Shown: positions 6,650 to 12,510 of the stretch, piece by piece
Position numbering within the stretch: position 1 is the stretch's first letter
Layout of the letters: each line of letters begins with the position of its first letter
Assembly (NCBI GenBank): GCA_031412355.1
Contig: JANOCR010000192.1
Span: 1-12,510 of the forward strand
DNA length: 12,510 nt
Direction: 5' to 3'
DNA from: JAENVT01 sp031412355
GTDB taxonomy: Bacteria; Actinomycetota; Acidimicrobiia; Acidimicrobiales; Ilumatobacteraceae
Program-made: the position numbers and the translations under genes
The notes under the pieces: model-generated
What the model saw: the letters and a program-made list of their open reading frames with translations, nothing else
Databases searched by the model: none
Told to the model about the DNA's origin: nothing

Positions 6650-7837
6650 ACGCCGGCGCGCCGTGGCACCAATGGCCACACCCACCAGTGCGATGACGCT
6701 GCCGTAGGCCAGGCTCCACTCGGCACTGACACGATCGGCAATCCACCCGGTGATCGGGGCGCCGATCGGCGTAGTGCCCAAGAAAGCGACCGCGCCGAGC
6801 GCCAGCAACCTGCCGCGCATGTCGGGCGGACTCTCCTGTTGGCTGATCGCATTCAGCGCGGCGATGAAAGCAGCCCCACCGCCGCCGAGCGGCAGACTGA
6901 ACACATAGGCCACCCAGATCGACGGCGACCAGGCGACAGCGAATCCACTGAGGCCCAGCACCACGGCCGCGCCGAAGAACCACGCCGAGCCGATGCGCGG
7001 CCGGGCCGCTGTCAGCAGCGATCCGATCAAGCTGCCCACGCTGGTCACGGCCAGCAGCCATCCGAAGAGTTCCTTGTTGCCGAAGCGGAGATCGGAAAGC
7101 TTCAACAGCGACACGCCGTAGTTGAACGCGAACGTACCGATGACGGTGAACACCAGAAACAGGATCAGCAACCGGCGATTGTGCCGCACGAATCGCAGTG
7201 CCTCGCGGACCGGTTGCCCGCCGCGAGATGCCGGTGGCGACGGGTACAACTGCGTGGTGTCGACCCGCCAGATCGGCCACAGGATCGCCAGGAACGACAC
7301 CCCATTGATGATGAACAACCATCCTGCGTCGAACCAGCGCAGCAGCAGCGCCGCCAACGCCGGACCGAAGATCCGTGAGCCGGTCATCACCGCAGTGTTC
7401 AACGAGACCACATTGGAGATGTGCCGTGGCTCGACCAGTTCGATCACAAACCCGCGCCGCGCCGGATTGTCGATCGCCGAGACCACACCGTTGGCCAGCG
7501 AGACGAGATAGATGACGGGCAGGGGCGCAGCGTCCGCCAGCGCAAGCACTCCCAGCAGCAATGCCAAGGCGGCCTGCCCACTTTGGGTCAGCATCGTCAT
7601 CTTTCGCTTGTCGACCCGGTCGGCTATCGCGCCCGCCCAGACGCCGAGCACGAGCATCGGCAGGAACTGGCAGAACAGGGTGAACCCGACATCGGTGGCC
7701 TTGCCGGTTCGCTGGTACACCAGCAGCGACACCGCAGTCATCTGGACCCAGGATCCAATGTTGCTGAAGCTGAGGCCGAGGAAGAACAGGCGTGCGTTTC
7801 GGTGCTCGAGCGACCGAAACATCTGCGACTGGGCCAT
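6530..7837 (-). CDS. MFS transporter, EntS/MFS_3-like exporter
   Basis: The 435-residue polytopic inner-membrane protein has about 12 hydrophobic segments. Family features are EHRNARLFFLGL leading into TM1 (11-22), the MFS loop motif GAIADRVDKRK (69-79), NPARRGFVIELV (124-135) and the second-half QQESPPDMRGR motif. These match the MFS_3 group, which includes enterobactin exporter EntS; the substrate here is unknown. I chose ATG 7837 over ATG 7858 and TTG 7876 because the codons between 7857 and 7838 include GTA, GAA and ATA, unlike the GC3-rich gene body. No start has a good Shine-Dalgarno. The final 39 residues, after the last membrane segment, are read antisense to the phosphatase 3' end and look like an unconserved tail. 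Confidence 0.9.
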   Translation of the reverse strand: MAQSQMFRSLEHRNARLFFLGLSFSNIGSWVQMTAVSLLVYQRTGKATDVGFTLFCQFLPMLVLGVWAGAIADRVDKRKMTMLTQSGQAALALLLGVLALADAAPLPVIYLVSLANGVVSAIDNPARRGFVIELVEPRHISNVVSLNTAVMTGSRIFGPALAALLLRWFDAGWLFIINGVSFLAILWPIWRVDTTQLYPSPPASRGGQPVREALRFVRHNRRLLILFLVFTVIGTFAFNYGVSLLKLSDLRFGNKELFGWLLAVTSVGSLIGSLLTAARPRIGSAWFFGAAVVLGLSGFAVAWSPSIWVAYVFSLPLGGGGAAFIAALNAISQQESPPDMRGRLLALGAVAFLGTTPIGAPITGWIADRVSAEWSLAYGSVIALVGVAIGATARRRSIGADVPTGDHIPTALVGDDPYGGGVVLQDRTGLGRQAD

Positions 7838-7905
7838 CGCCGCTATTTCTACCGGCATCGTCCGCGAGCGGGGCAATCGGCGGTCGTTCGAAAGTGGGCG
7901 GGTGG

Positions 7906-7911
7906 TACTGT
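7906..7911 (+). promoter_or_regulatory. -10 box (TACTGT) for a leaderless lipoprotein mRNA
   Basis: TACTGT matches TANNNT and is followed by exactly 6 bases before the GTG start at 7918, placing the transcript start on the G of the start codon. No Shine-Dalgarno precedes that GTG. This spacing is the classic actinobacterial leaderless pattern; no strong -35 was seen. Confidence 0.5.
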
Positions 7912-7917
7912 GCGGCT

Positions 7918-8409
7918 GTGCTCGTTGCCGGCCGGAGAGTTGTGCTCGCTGCGATCCTTCCGGTCATCGCGGCCTGTTCGGCGGCCTCCCCCGAAAACCC
8001 AGGGGTGCGCGCCGGTGCCGTCTACGACACGATCGTTCGCTGGTTCGCGCAGACGTCAGCCGACGATCCTGATCCCCTGCCGGTGTTCATCGAATCGCGG
8101 GGTGAGGGTGCCTCGATCCAGCTCGACGTGCAAGCCGAGTTGATCCAGACGACTCAAGACCTCGCGACCGTGCGCTTCATCGACTCACGCGACGAGGCAT
8201 TGGTCACCAACGAAGACGGCACAGTCGTCGTAGCCGACGGCGGCATTCTCATCCGCCTGGCGCCGGTGGTCGAAGAGGGCAGCGAGGTACGCCTCGACGT
8301 CGACGTGCACGAACTCGACGAGCATTTCCGAACATTGCAATTCACGTTGAACCTGGTGAACGACGTGTGGGAGATCGAGCTGCCGCCTGTCGTAGTGCCC
8401 GCTGGCTAG
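7918..8409 (+). CDS. Predicted lipoprotein of unknown function
   Basis: The 163-residue product has a short signal peptide (MLVAGRRVVLAAILPVIAAC) with two arginines, a hydrophobic core and the lipobox IAAC, so lipidation at C20 and anchoring on the outer face of the membrane are expected. The mature part begins with a Ser/Ala/Pro stretch, then AVYDTIVRWFAQ, and continues as alternating hydrophobic/acidic segments that suggest a beta-rich, strongly acidic domain (Asp and Glu are abundant). I recognise no family and no catalytic motif. The GTG start is supported by the signal peptide and by the leaderless-type promoter. The gene is divergent from one MFS transporter and convergent with another; its TAG stop shares CTAG with the stop of the latter. 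A functional link to either transporter is possible but unproven. Confidence 0.75.
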   Translation: MLVAGRRVVLAAILPVIAACSAASPENPGVRAGAVYDTIVRWFAQTSADDPDPLPVFIESRGEGASIQLDVQAELIQTTQDLATVRFIDSRDEALVTNEDGTVVVADGGILIRLAPVVEEGSEVRLDVDVHELDEHFRTLQFTLNLVNDVWEIELPPVVVPAG

Positions 8410-9968
8410 CCAGGCGTCACGTCGACCGTTGCGCTTGACCGCGACCGCGACCGCTCCCCGATCAGCGCTGCCGCAGCCTCGATCACCACCAGTGATTCCG
8501 CGCCCGTCGGATCCATCGTGCCGGCGGCGACGGCTGCAACAATGCTGTCCAAGGCCGTCCACGTCCTCTGCGCCACCGACTCGGTTGTCTCCGGGCTGCG
8601 CGCGTCGAGCACCCGCACGGCGCTGTCAGCGACGACGATCGCCACATAGTGATCACCTTGCTCGGCGAAGCGCATTGCTTCAGCCAGCAGTGCGAGCGGA
8701 AGTCCTTCGGTCACGTCGCGCCGTCGCTGCCCGAGCAACCAGCGACCGGCCTCGTGACGCAGCGAGAGGCGCAGCTCCGATGCATACGTGACTCCACCGA
8801 GGATCAGCACGGCGGCGACGGCAGCAAATCCCACGCGAGGCCCCGGATACACCAGCACGGCGATCGCCGCGCCGGTCACGTTGGCGAGCTGGAAGAGCAA
8901 CTCGTTGCGTGCGATCACCCGACCGCGCATCAGGTGCGGCACGGCTCCGTACAGGGCGTCCATCGCGCGGGCGGCCACACTGCCGCCCAGCCCGATCGCC
9001 AGCGCGATCGCAACGATGCTGAGACTGCCGATCGTCAGCACGCCAAATGCGGACATAGCCCCGGGGACCAGCAACGTCAGCACCAGAATTCCATCCGACG
9101 AGAAGGCCCGGTGCAGACGCGGCGAAACCATCGTGCCGAGAAACGTTCCGATGCCGGCGGCGACCAGTGCGGCGACAAATATCCACTCGTCACCTCCGCC
9201 GCGCTTGATCGACAGGGCCAGCAGAAATGTCAGCGCACCCTCCGCGGCGCGGATTGTCGCGACCGCGGGCGCGGCCCGGCGGACGATGAGCGGCGTCTCG
9301 ACGCGGATCACGATGCTCTCGACGCGGGCCTCGACGGCCGTCGTGGGTATGCGGGCCGCGAGAAATGCGGCCAGCACGAACACGCCGGCGGCGACAATCG
9401 GCAGCCACTCGACACCGACGAGCCCGATCAACGCGCCCCCGATCGCTGTGCCAACGCCGCCGGCAATGGTTCCCGTGCGGGCCAGGTGCCCGCTGGCGGT
9501 CACCAGCTCCGTTCGTTCGGGTGCCAGTTGGGCGACCATCGCAGTCTTCGCCAACGCATACGCCTTGCGCGACAGCAAGATGCCGAAGACCAGCGGATAG
9601 AACGCGAGCGACAGCAGCGAACTGGCGAGTAGCAGTGAGAACACAGCGCGGGTGACGTGCGAGCAGATGACGACGAAACGGGATCCCGCCCTGATGCGAT
9701 CGAGCGCGGGACCGACTACCTGTGCGACGATCGCAAGCGGCGCAGCCGTTAGCAGGAGGTACAACAGGATTCGGCTGCGCGAGGCCTCGAGCGAGACGCT
9801 GAAGAACAGCGACCCGATCAGTGAAAGCGTGATCAGCGAGTCGGCGATGTCGTCGACTGCGTGGGTCAGGGTCAGTCGGCGAATCGCAGGTGGGCCGGCG
9901 ACGGCATCGGCTAAGCGCGTCGCCAGGGTCGGCCTCGCCGTGTGCCCCCCAGCAGATGCTCGTGCCAC
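8406..9968 (-). CDS. MFS-type membrane protein with C-terminal soluble domain
   Basis: The 520-residue protein has multiple hydrophobic segments between ~35 and ~395, arranged as in MFS transporters, with PHLMRGRVIARNELLFQ (344-360) resembling the MFS_3-type P-x-x-x-RGR-V loop. The typical loop 2-3 motif A is poorly formed (PALDRIRAGSR, 87-97). After the last segment comes a hydrophilic tail of about 120 residues (400-520), rich in Ala and Glu, ending in an Arg/Ser stretch. That is longer than MFS proteins usually carry; I do not recognise it. The substrate is unknown. The start is GTG at 9968, 48 bp after the lepA stop in the same direction with no terminator seen between, so it may be co-transcribed with lepA. 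It is convergent with the lipoprotein gene, sharing CTAG (8406-8409). Confidence 0.82.
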   Translation of the reverse strand: MARASAGGHTARPTLATRLADAVAGPPAIRRLTLTHAVDDIADSLITLSLIGSLFFSVSLEASRSRILLYLLLTAAPLAIVAQVVGPALDRIRAGSRFVVICSHVTRAVFSLLLASSLLSLAFYPLVFGILLSRKAYALAKTAMVAQLAPERTELVTASGHLARTGTIAGGVGTAIGGALIGLVGVEWLPIVAAGVFVLAAFLAARIPTTAVEARVESIVIRVETPLIVRRAAPAVATIRAAEGALTFLLALSIKRGGGDEWIFVAALVAAGIGTFLGTMVSPRLHRAFSSDGILVLTLLVPGAMSAFGVLTIGSLSIVAIALAIGLGGSVAARAMDALYGAVPHLMRGRVIARNELLFQLANVTGAAIAVLVYPGPRVGFAAVAAVLILGGVTYASELRLSLRHEAGRWLLGQRRRDVTEGLPLALLAEAMRFAEQGDHYVAIVVADSAVRVLDARSPETTESVAQRTWTALDSIVAAVAAGTMDPTGAESLVVIEAAAALIGERSRSRSSATVDVTPG

Positions 9969-10016
9969 TACAAATGAGTATCGCAGAGAGTGACGCCGGG
10001 CGTGGTCGTATGGTGA

Positions 10017-11801
10017 TCAGTCGTCGAGCTTGAGGGCAGAGATGAAGACGTCGCCGGGAACCTCGACGCGACCGATCGACTTCATCTTCTTCTTGCCCTC
10101 CTTCTGCTTCTCGAGCAGCTTGCGCTTCCGGGTGATATCGCCCCCGTAGCACTTGGCGAGTACGTCCTTGCGCTTCGCCTTCACCGTTTCGCGGGCAATC
10201 ACCTTGCCACCGATGGCCGCCTGGATCGGAACGTCGAACATCTGCCGAGGAATGAGTTCCTTCAACTTCTCGCACATGCGGGCGCCGTAGGCGAACGCCT
10301 TGTCGCGGTGCACGATCGTCGAGAAGGCGTCGGCCGGCACGCCGTTCAGCAACAGGTCGACGCGCACCAGTTGGCTGCGCTGATAGCCGCTCAACTCGTA
10401 GTCGAGGCTGGCGTAACCCTGGGTGCGGCTCTTCATCTGATCGAAGAAGTCGACGACGACCTCGGCGAGAGGGATCTGATAGTGCAGCTCGACGCGTTCG
10501 GGCGACAGGTACTCGAGCTTCGAGAGCTCACCACGCCGCGACTGGCACAGCTCCATCAACGTGCCGGTGTAGTCCTTCGGCGTGATGATGCTGACCCGAA
10601 AGAACGGCTCCTCGATGTAATCGATGTTCTGTGTGGGCGGGAGGTCGGCAGGGTTGTCGACCAGCTCGACCTCGCCGTTGGTCTTGCGGACGCGGTACTC
10701 CACGCTGGGAGCAGTGGCGATGAGGGCGAGGTTGAACTCGCGCTCCAGTCGCTCCTTGACGATCTCCATGTGCAGCAGGCCGAGGAACCCGCATCGGAAC
10801 CCGAACCCCAACGCGCCGGATGACTCGGGGCTGTAACTGATGGACGCATCGTTGAGCTTCAGCTTCTCGAGACTCTCGCGCAGTGTCTCGAAGTCGTCGC
10901 CGTCGATCGGGAACAGACCACAGAACACCATCGGCTTCGGATCGTGGTAACCGTCGAGGGCCTCGATCGCACCGTGAGCGAACGTCGTGACGGTTTCACC
11001 GCTTCGCGCTTGGGCCACGGTCTTGATCCCAGCGATCAGGTAGCCGACCTCCCCCGGCCCGAGCTCGGGTACGGGGGTCGGAACGGGTCTGCGGACACCG
11101 ATCTCGATGGCCTCCTGCGGCGTGCCGGCCTGCATGAACATCAACTTCGCGCCATCGGTCAGTCGGCCGTTCATCACCCGAATCGAGCTGACCACGCCTC
11201 GATACTGGTCGTATTGACTGTCGAAGATCAGGGCCTGCAGGGGGGCGTTGGGATCGCCTGTCGGGGCCGGAATGCGCGCGACCACGGCGTCGAGCAGGTC
11301 CCCTACTCCGTCGCCGGTCTTTGCCGAGATGCGCAGGATGTCTTCGGCGGGAATCCCCAGAACGGTCTCGATCTCCATCGCGTACCGATCGGGATCGGCG
11401 GCCGGCAGGTCGATCTTGTTGAGTGCGGCGACGATCTCGAGATCATGTTCCATCGCCAAATAGCAGTTGGCCAGGGTCTGGGCCTCGATCCCCTGCGCTG
11501 CGTCGACGACTAGCACCACACCTTCGCAGGCCGCCAGACTGCGGCTGACCTCGTAGCCGAAGTCGACATGGCCAGGGGTGTCGATGAGGTGCAATGTGTA
11601 CCCCTTCCAGTCGACGCGCACGTTCTGAGCCTTGATCGTGATGCCCCGCTCGCGCTCCAGATCCATGGTGTCGAGGTACTGGGAGCGCATGTCGCGTGCG
11701 TCGACAGCGTTGGTGATCTCGAGAATGCGGTCGCTGAGAGTGCTCTTGCCGTGGTCGATGTGGGCAATGATCGAGAAGTTGCGGATGCGTGAGAGGTCCA
11801 T
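10017..11801 (-). CDS. lepA: LepA / elongation factor 4, ribosome-associated GTPase
   Basis: The 594-residue protein has full family length. The GTPase domain shows G1 AHIDHGKST (13-21), the switch I RERGITIKAQ (50-59), G3 DTPGHVDF (74-81, with H78 as the catalytic histidine), G4 NKID (128-131) and a SAK G5 motif. EF-G-like domains II, III and V follow, and the LepA-specific C-terminal domain contains AKCYGGDITRKRKLLEKQKEG and ends VPGDVFISALKLDD. LepA acts on the ribosome; roles in back-translocation and in 30S biogenesis/initiation have been reported. The ATG at 11801 gives the canonical DLSRIRNFSIIAHIDHGKS N-terminus. No strong Shine-Dalgarno is visible; TAGCAT (11823-11818 on the minus strand) is a possible -10. 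The gene is divergent from rpsT, a very common pairing. Confidence 0.97.
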   Translation of the reverse strand: MDLSRIRNFSIIAHIDHGKSTLSDRILEITNAVDARDMRSQYLDTMDLERERGITIKAQNVRVDWKGYTLHLIDTPGHVDFGYEVSRSLAACEGVVLVVDAAQGIEAQTLANCYLAMEHDLEIVAALNKIDLPAADPDRYAMEIETVLGIPAEDILRISAKTGDGVGDLLDAVVARIPAPTGDPNAPLQALIFDSQYDQYRGVVSSIRVMNGRLTDGAKLMFMQAGTPQEAIEIGVRRPVPTPVPELGPGEVGYLIAGIKTVAQARSGETVTTFAHGAIEALDGYHDPKPMVFCGLFPIDGDDFETLRESLEKLKLNDASISYSPESSGALGFGFRCGFLGLLHMEIVKERLEREFNLALIATAPSVEYRVRKTNGEVELVDNPADLPPTQNIDYIEEPFFRVSIITPKDYTGTLMELCQSRRGELSKLEYLSPERVELHYQIPLAEVVVDFFDQMKSRTQGYASLDYELSGYQRSQLVRVDLLLNGVPADAFSTIVHRDKAFAYGARMCEKLKELIPRQMFDVPIQAAIGGKVIARETVKAKRKDVLAKCYGGDITRKRKLLEKQKEGKKKMKSIGRVEVPGDVFISALKLDD

Positions 11802-11920
11802 GGCGTGGTCGATAGATGCTACCGGCGAGTCTGATCCCGTGGTTGGAGCGTCGTAGCGCCGCTGTTAGCCTTGCCGGGCTTATCAACCTGCGAGCCGAGT
11901 AATCAAGAGAGTCTCCCAAC
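11802..11920. promoter_or_regulatory. Divergent promoter region of lepA and rpsT
   Basis: This 119-bp gap separates two divergent start codons, so it must hold both promoters unless one lies within coding sequence. On the plus strand TTGCCG (11871-11876) and the short AT-rich stretches around 11879-11886 and 11900-11905 are candidates, but the spacings do not fit a clean -35/-10 pair. I see no riboswitch-like structure. Confidence 0.4.
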
Positions 11921-12175
11921 GTGGCAAATATCAAGAGTCAGAAGAAGCGAATCCTCACCAACGCCAAGGCCGCCGAGCGTAACAAGGCGGTCAAGAGCGA
12001 GCTGAAGACGCGTAGCAAGAACGCCATCAGCGCCATCGGCAGTGAGACCGGCGAAGAGTCCTTGCGGCTCGCCGTGAAGCGCCTCGACATGGCTGCAGCA
12101 AAGGGCGTCATTCACAAGAACCAGGCTGCGCGTCGCAAGAGCCGGCTGATGAAGAAGATCAACGCCGGCGCCTAG
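11921..12175 (+). CDS. rpsT: 30S ribosomal protein S20
   Basis: The 84-residue, very basic protein has the standard S20 opening ANIKSQKKRILTNAKAAERNKA and the closing block KGVIHKNQAARRKSRLMKKI. S20 is a primary binder of 16S rRNA at the foot of the 30S subunit and folds as a three-helix bundle; the length (usual 83-90) shows it is complete. The start is GTG, with only a weak GAGAG (11907-11911) nine bases upstream. In E. coli S20 represses its own translation and uses a poor UUG start; the non-ATG start and weak ribosome-binding site here would suit similar control, but that is inference. Confidence 0.97.
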   Translation: MANIKSQKKRILTNAKAAERNKAVKSELKTRSKNAISAIGSETGEESLRLAVKRLDMAAAKGVIHKNQAARRKSRLMKKINAGA

Positions 12176-12211
12176 GTCACTCCTCCGATTGGTCGTGCCC
12201 GGAGGTGGACC
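12175..12211 (+). terminator. rpsT: Hairpin after rpsT, possible terminator
   Basis: CCTCCG (12182-12187) pairs with CGGAGG (12200-12205) around a 12-base loop. With a small bulge, GGTCAC (12175-12180) can also pair with GTGGACC (12205-12211), making a longer imperfect stem. No U-run follows. The position directly behind the rpsT stop suggests termination or 3'-end protection. Confidence 0.4.
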
Positions 12212-12218
12212 ACTGCCT

Positions 12219-12372
12219 GGTCCCGAACCCTCGCCAATCGTCTGTGACGTTATGAGCCAACCCGCCCGGTCCGGAACCCTCCCGAATCGTCCGTGACGTT
12301 ATGAGCCAACCCGCCCGGTCCGGAACCCTCCCGAATCGTCCGTGACGATATGAGCCAACCCGCCCGGTCCGG
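12219..12372. repeat. 49-bp tandem repeat, three copies plus a 7-base start of a fourth
   Basis: Copies are 12219-12267, 12268-12316 and 12317-12365; 12366-12372 (GGTCCGG) begins another. Copies 2 and 3 differ at one base (unit position 32, T to A). Copy 1 differs from copy 2 at four (positions 6, 15, 17 and 25). The unit contains CCTCCCGAATCGTC, GTGACGTTATGAGCC and AACCCGCCC. A 49-base period is not a multiple of three, so it is not a protein repeat. There are no variable spacers, so it is not CRISPR. Confidence 0.93.
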
Positions 12373-12399
12373 TTTCGTCACCGACGATTGGGGAGGGGT
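12324..12399. repeat. Inverted arm of the 49-bp repeat forming a large hairpin
   Basis: Bases 12376-12399 are the reverse complement of unit positions 8-31, matching 21 of 24 bases. They can fold back on the third copy (12324-12347) with a 28-base loop (12348-12375), or instead on copies 1 or 2. The outcome is a stem of 24 positions with three mismatches. It could act as a transcription barrier or be one end of a dispersed palindromic element. Confidence 0.75.
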
Positions 12400-12510
12400 G
12401 ATGAGGGCGATGGGTGGGCGATGTGTGGGCCGGGGGTGCAACGGTCCTTGGCGTGCTGAGGGCGATGGGCAGTACGGACAGAACGGCGTTGGGGCGTGTG
12501 ACGGCGCCGG
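12400..12510. other. G-rich end of window, no gene supported
   Basis: Together with the repeats, 12176-12510 is a 335-bp stretch without a convincing gene. This last part is strongly G-rich on the plus strand and holds a 13-base direct repeat, TGAGGGCGATGGG, at 12402-12414 and 12457-12469 (55 bp apart). A frame from ATG 12401 stays open to the window edge, about 36 codons, but its composition (many Gly and Arg) gives no family resemblance. Confidence 0.5.

Noticed and set aside
8649..9632. 327-codon plus-strand open frame antisense to the second MFS gene
   Set aside because: Low-complexity, His/Arg/Gln-rich translation, typical of a shadow of a GC-rich membrane protein gene.
12219..12372. 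CRISPR array
   Set aside because: The units are contiguous 49-bp copies without variable spacers and without cas genes nearby.
12250..12441. 63-codon minus-strand open frame across the 49-bp repeats
   Set aside because: The repeat period is not a multiple of three, so each copy is read in another frame; no similarity, no ribosome-binding site, and the frame is explained by GC-rich sequence.
12401..12510. 5' end of a gene running off the window
   Set aside because: Open for about 36 codons, but Gly/Arg-rich, preceded by a poorly spaced purine run and containing a 13-base direct repeat; no family resemblance.

Overview
The window reads as a GC-rich chromosomal segment of an actinomycete. Three things point there: a BldD-type regulator carrying the c-di-GMP signature of that family, the hrcA-dnaJ-rsmE and lepA/rpsT neighbourhood typical of Actinomycetota, and TANNNT boxes placed directly in front of GTG start codons (leaderless-type genes). 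A deep branch such as Acidimicrobiia is my guess; it rests on overall feel and not on a search.

Left part (1-6008), all on the minus strand. Read in the direction of transcription the order is phr (DNA photolyase), hrcA (heat-shock repressor), dnaJ (co-chaperone) and rsmE (16S rRNA m3U1498 methyltransferase). After a 93-bp AT-richer gap follow a BldD-like regulator, hemW (heme chaperone / radical SAM) and tRNA-Val(GAC), then a long hairpin. Junctions are tight: hrcA-dnaJ and bldD-hemW share one base (TAGTG), dnaJ-rsmE shares four (GTGA), and phr-hrcA are 13 bp apart. A CIRCE-like HrcA operator lies immediately upstream of hrcA and extends into the last codons of phr, so the chaperone genes are probably autoregulated.

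Middle part (6009-9968): a histidine phosphatase (+) faces an EntS-type MFS transporter (-), and their 3' ends overlap by 120 bp. A small predicted lipoprotein of unknown function (+) faces a second MFS protein (-) with an unusual ~120-residue soluble tail, and both genes stop inside the same CTAG. This block looks like an accessory insertion between lepA and hrcA.

Right part (10017-12175): lepA (-) and rpsT (+) are divergent across 119 bp. The last 335 bp hold no convincing gene. They carry a possible rpsT terminator hairpin, three copies of a 49-bp tandem repeat, and an inverted copy of half the unit that can fold back on the last copy.

Most of the window is housekeeping (translation, protein folding, heme trafficking, DNA repair). 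I see no clear new multi-gene system. The points most worth a second look are the BldD-like protein, the CIRCE-like site inside phr, the 49-bp repeat with its inverted arm, and the antisense gene overlap.
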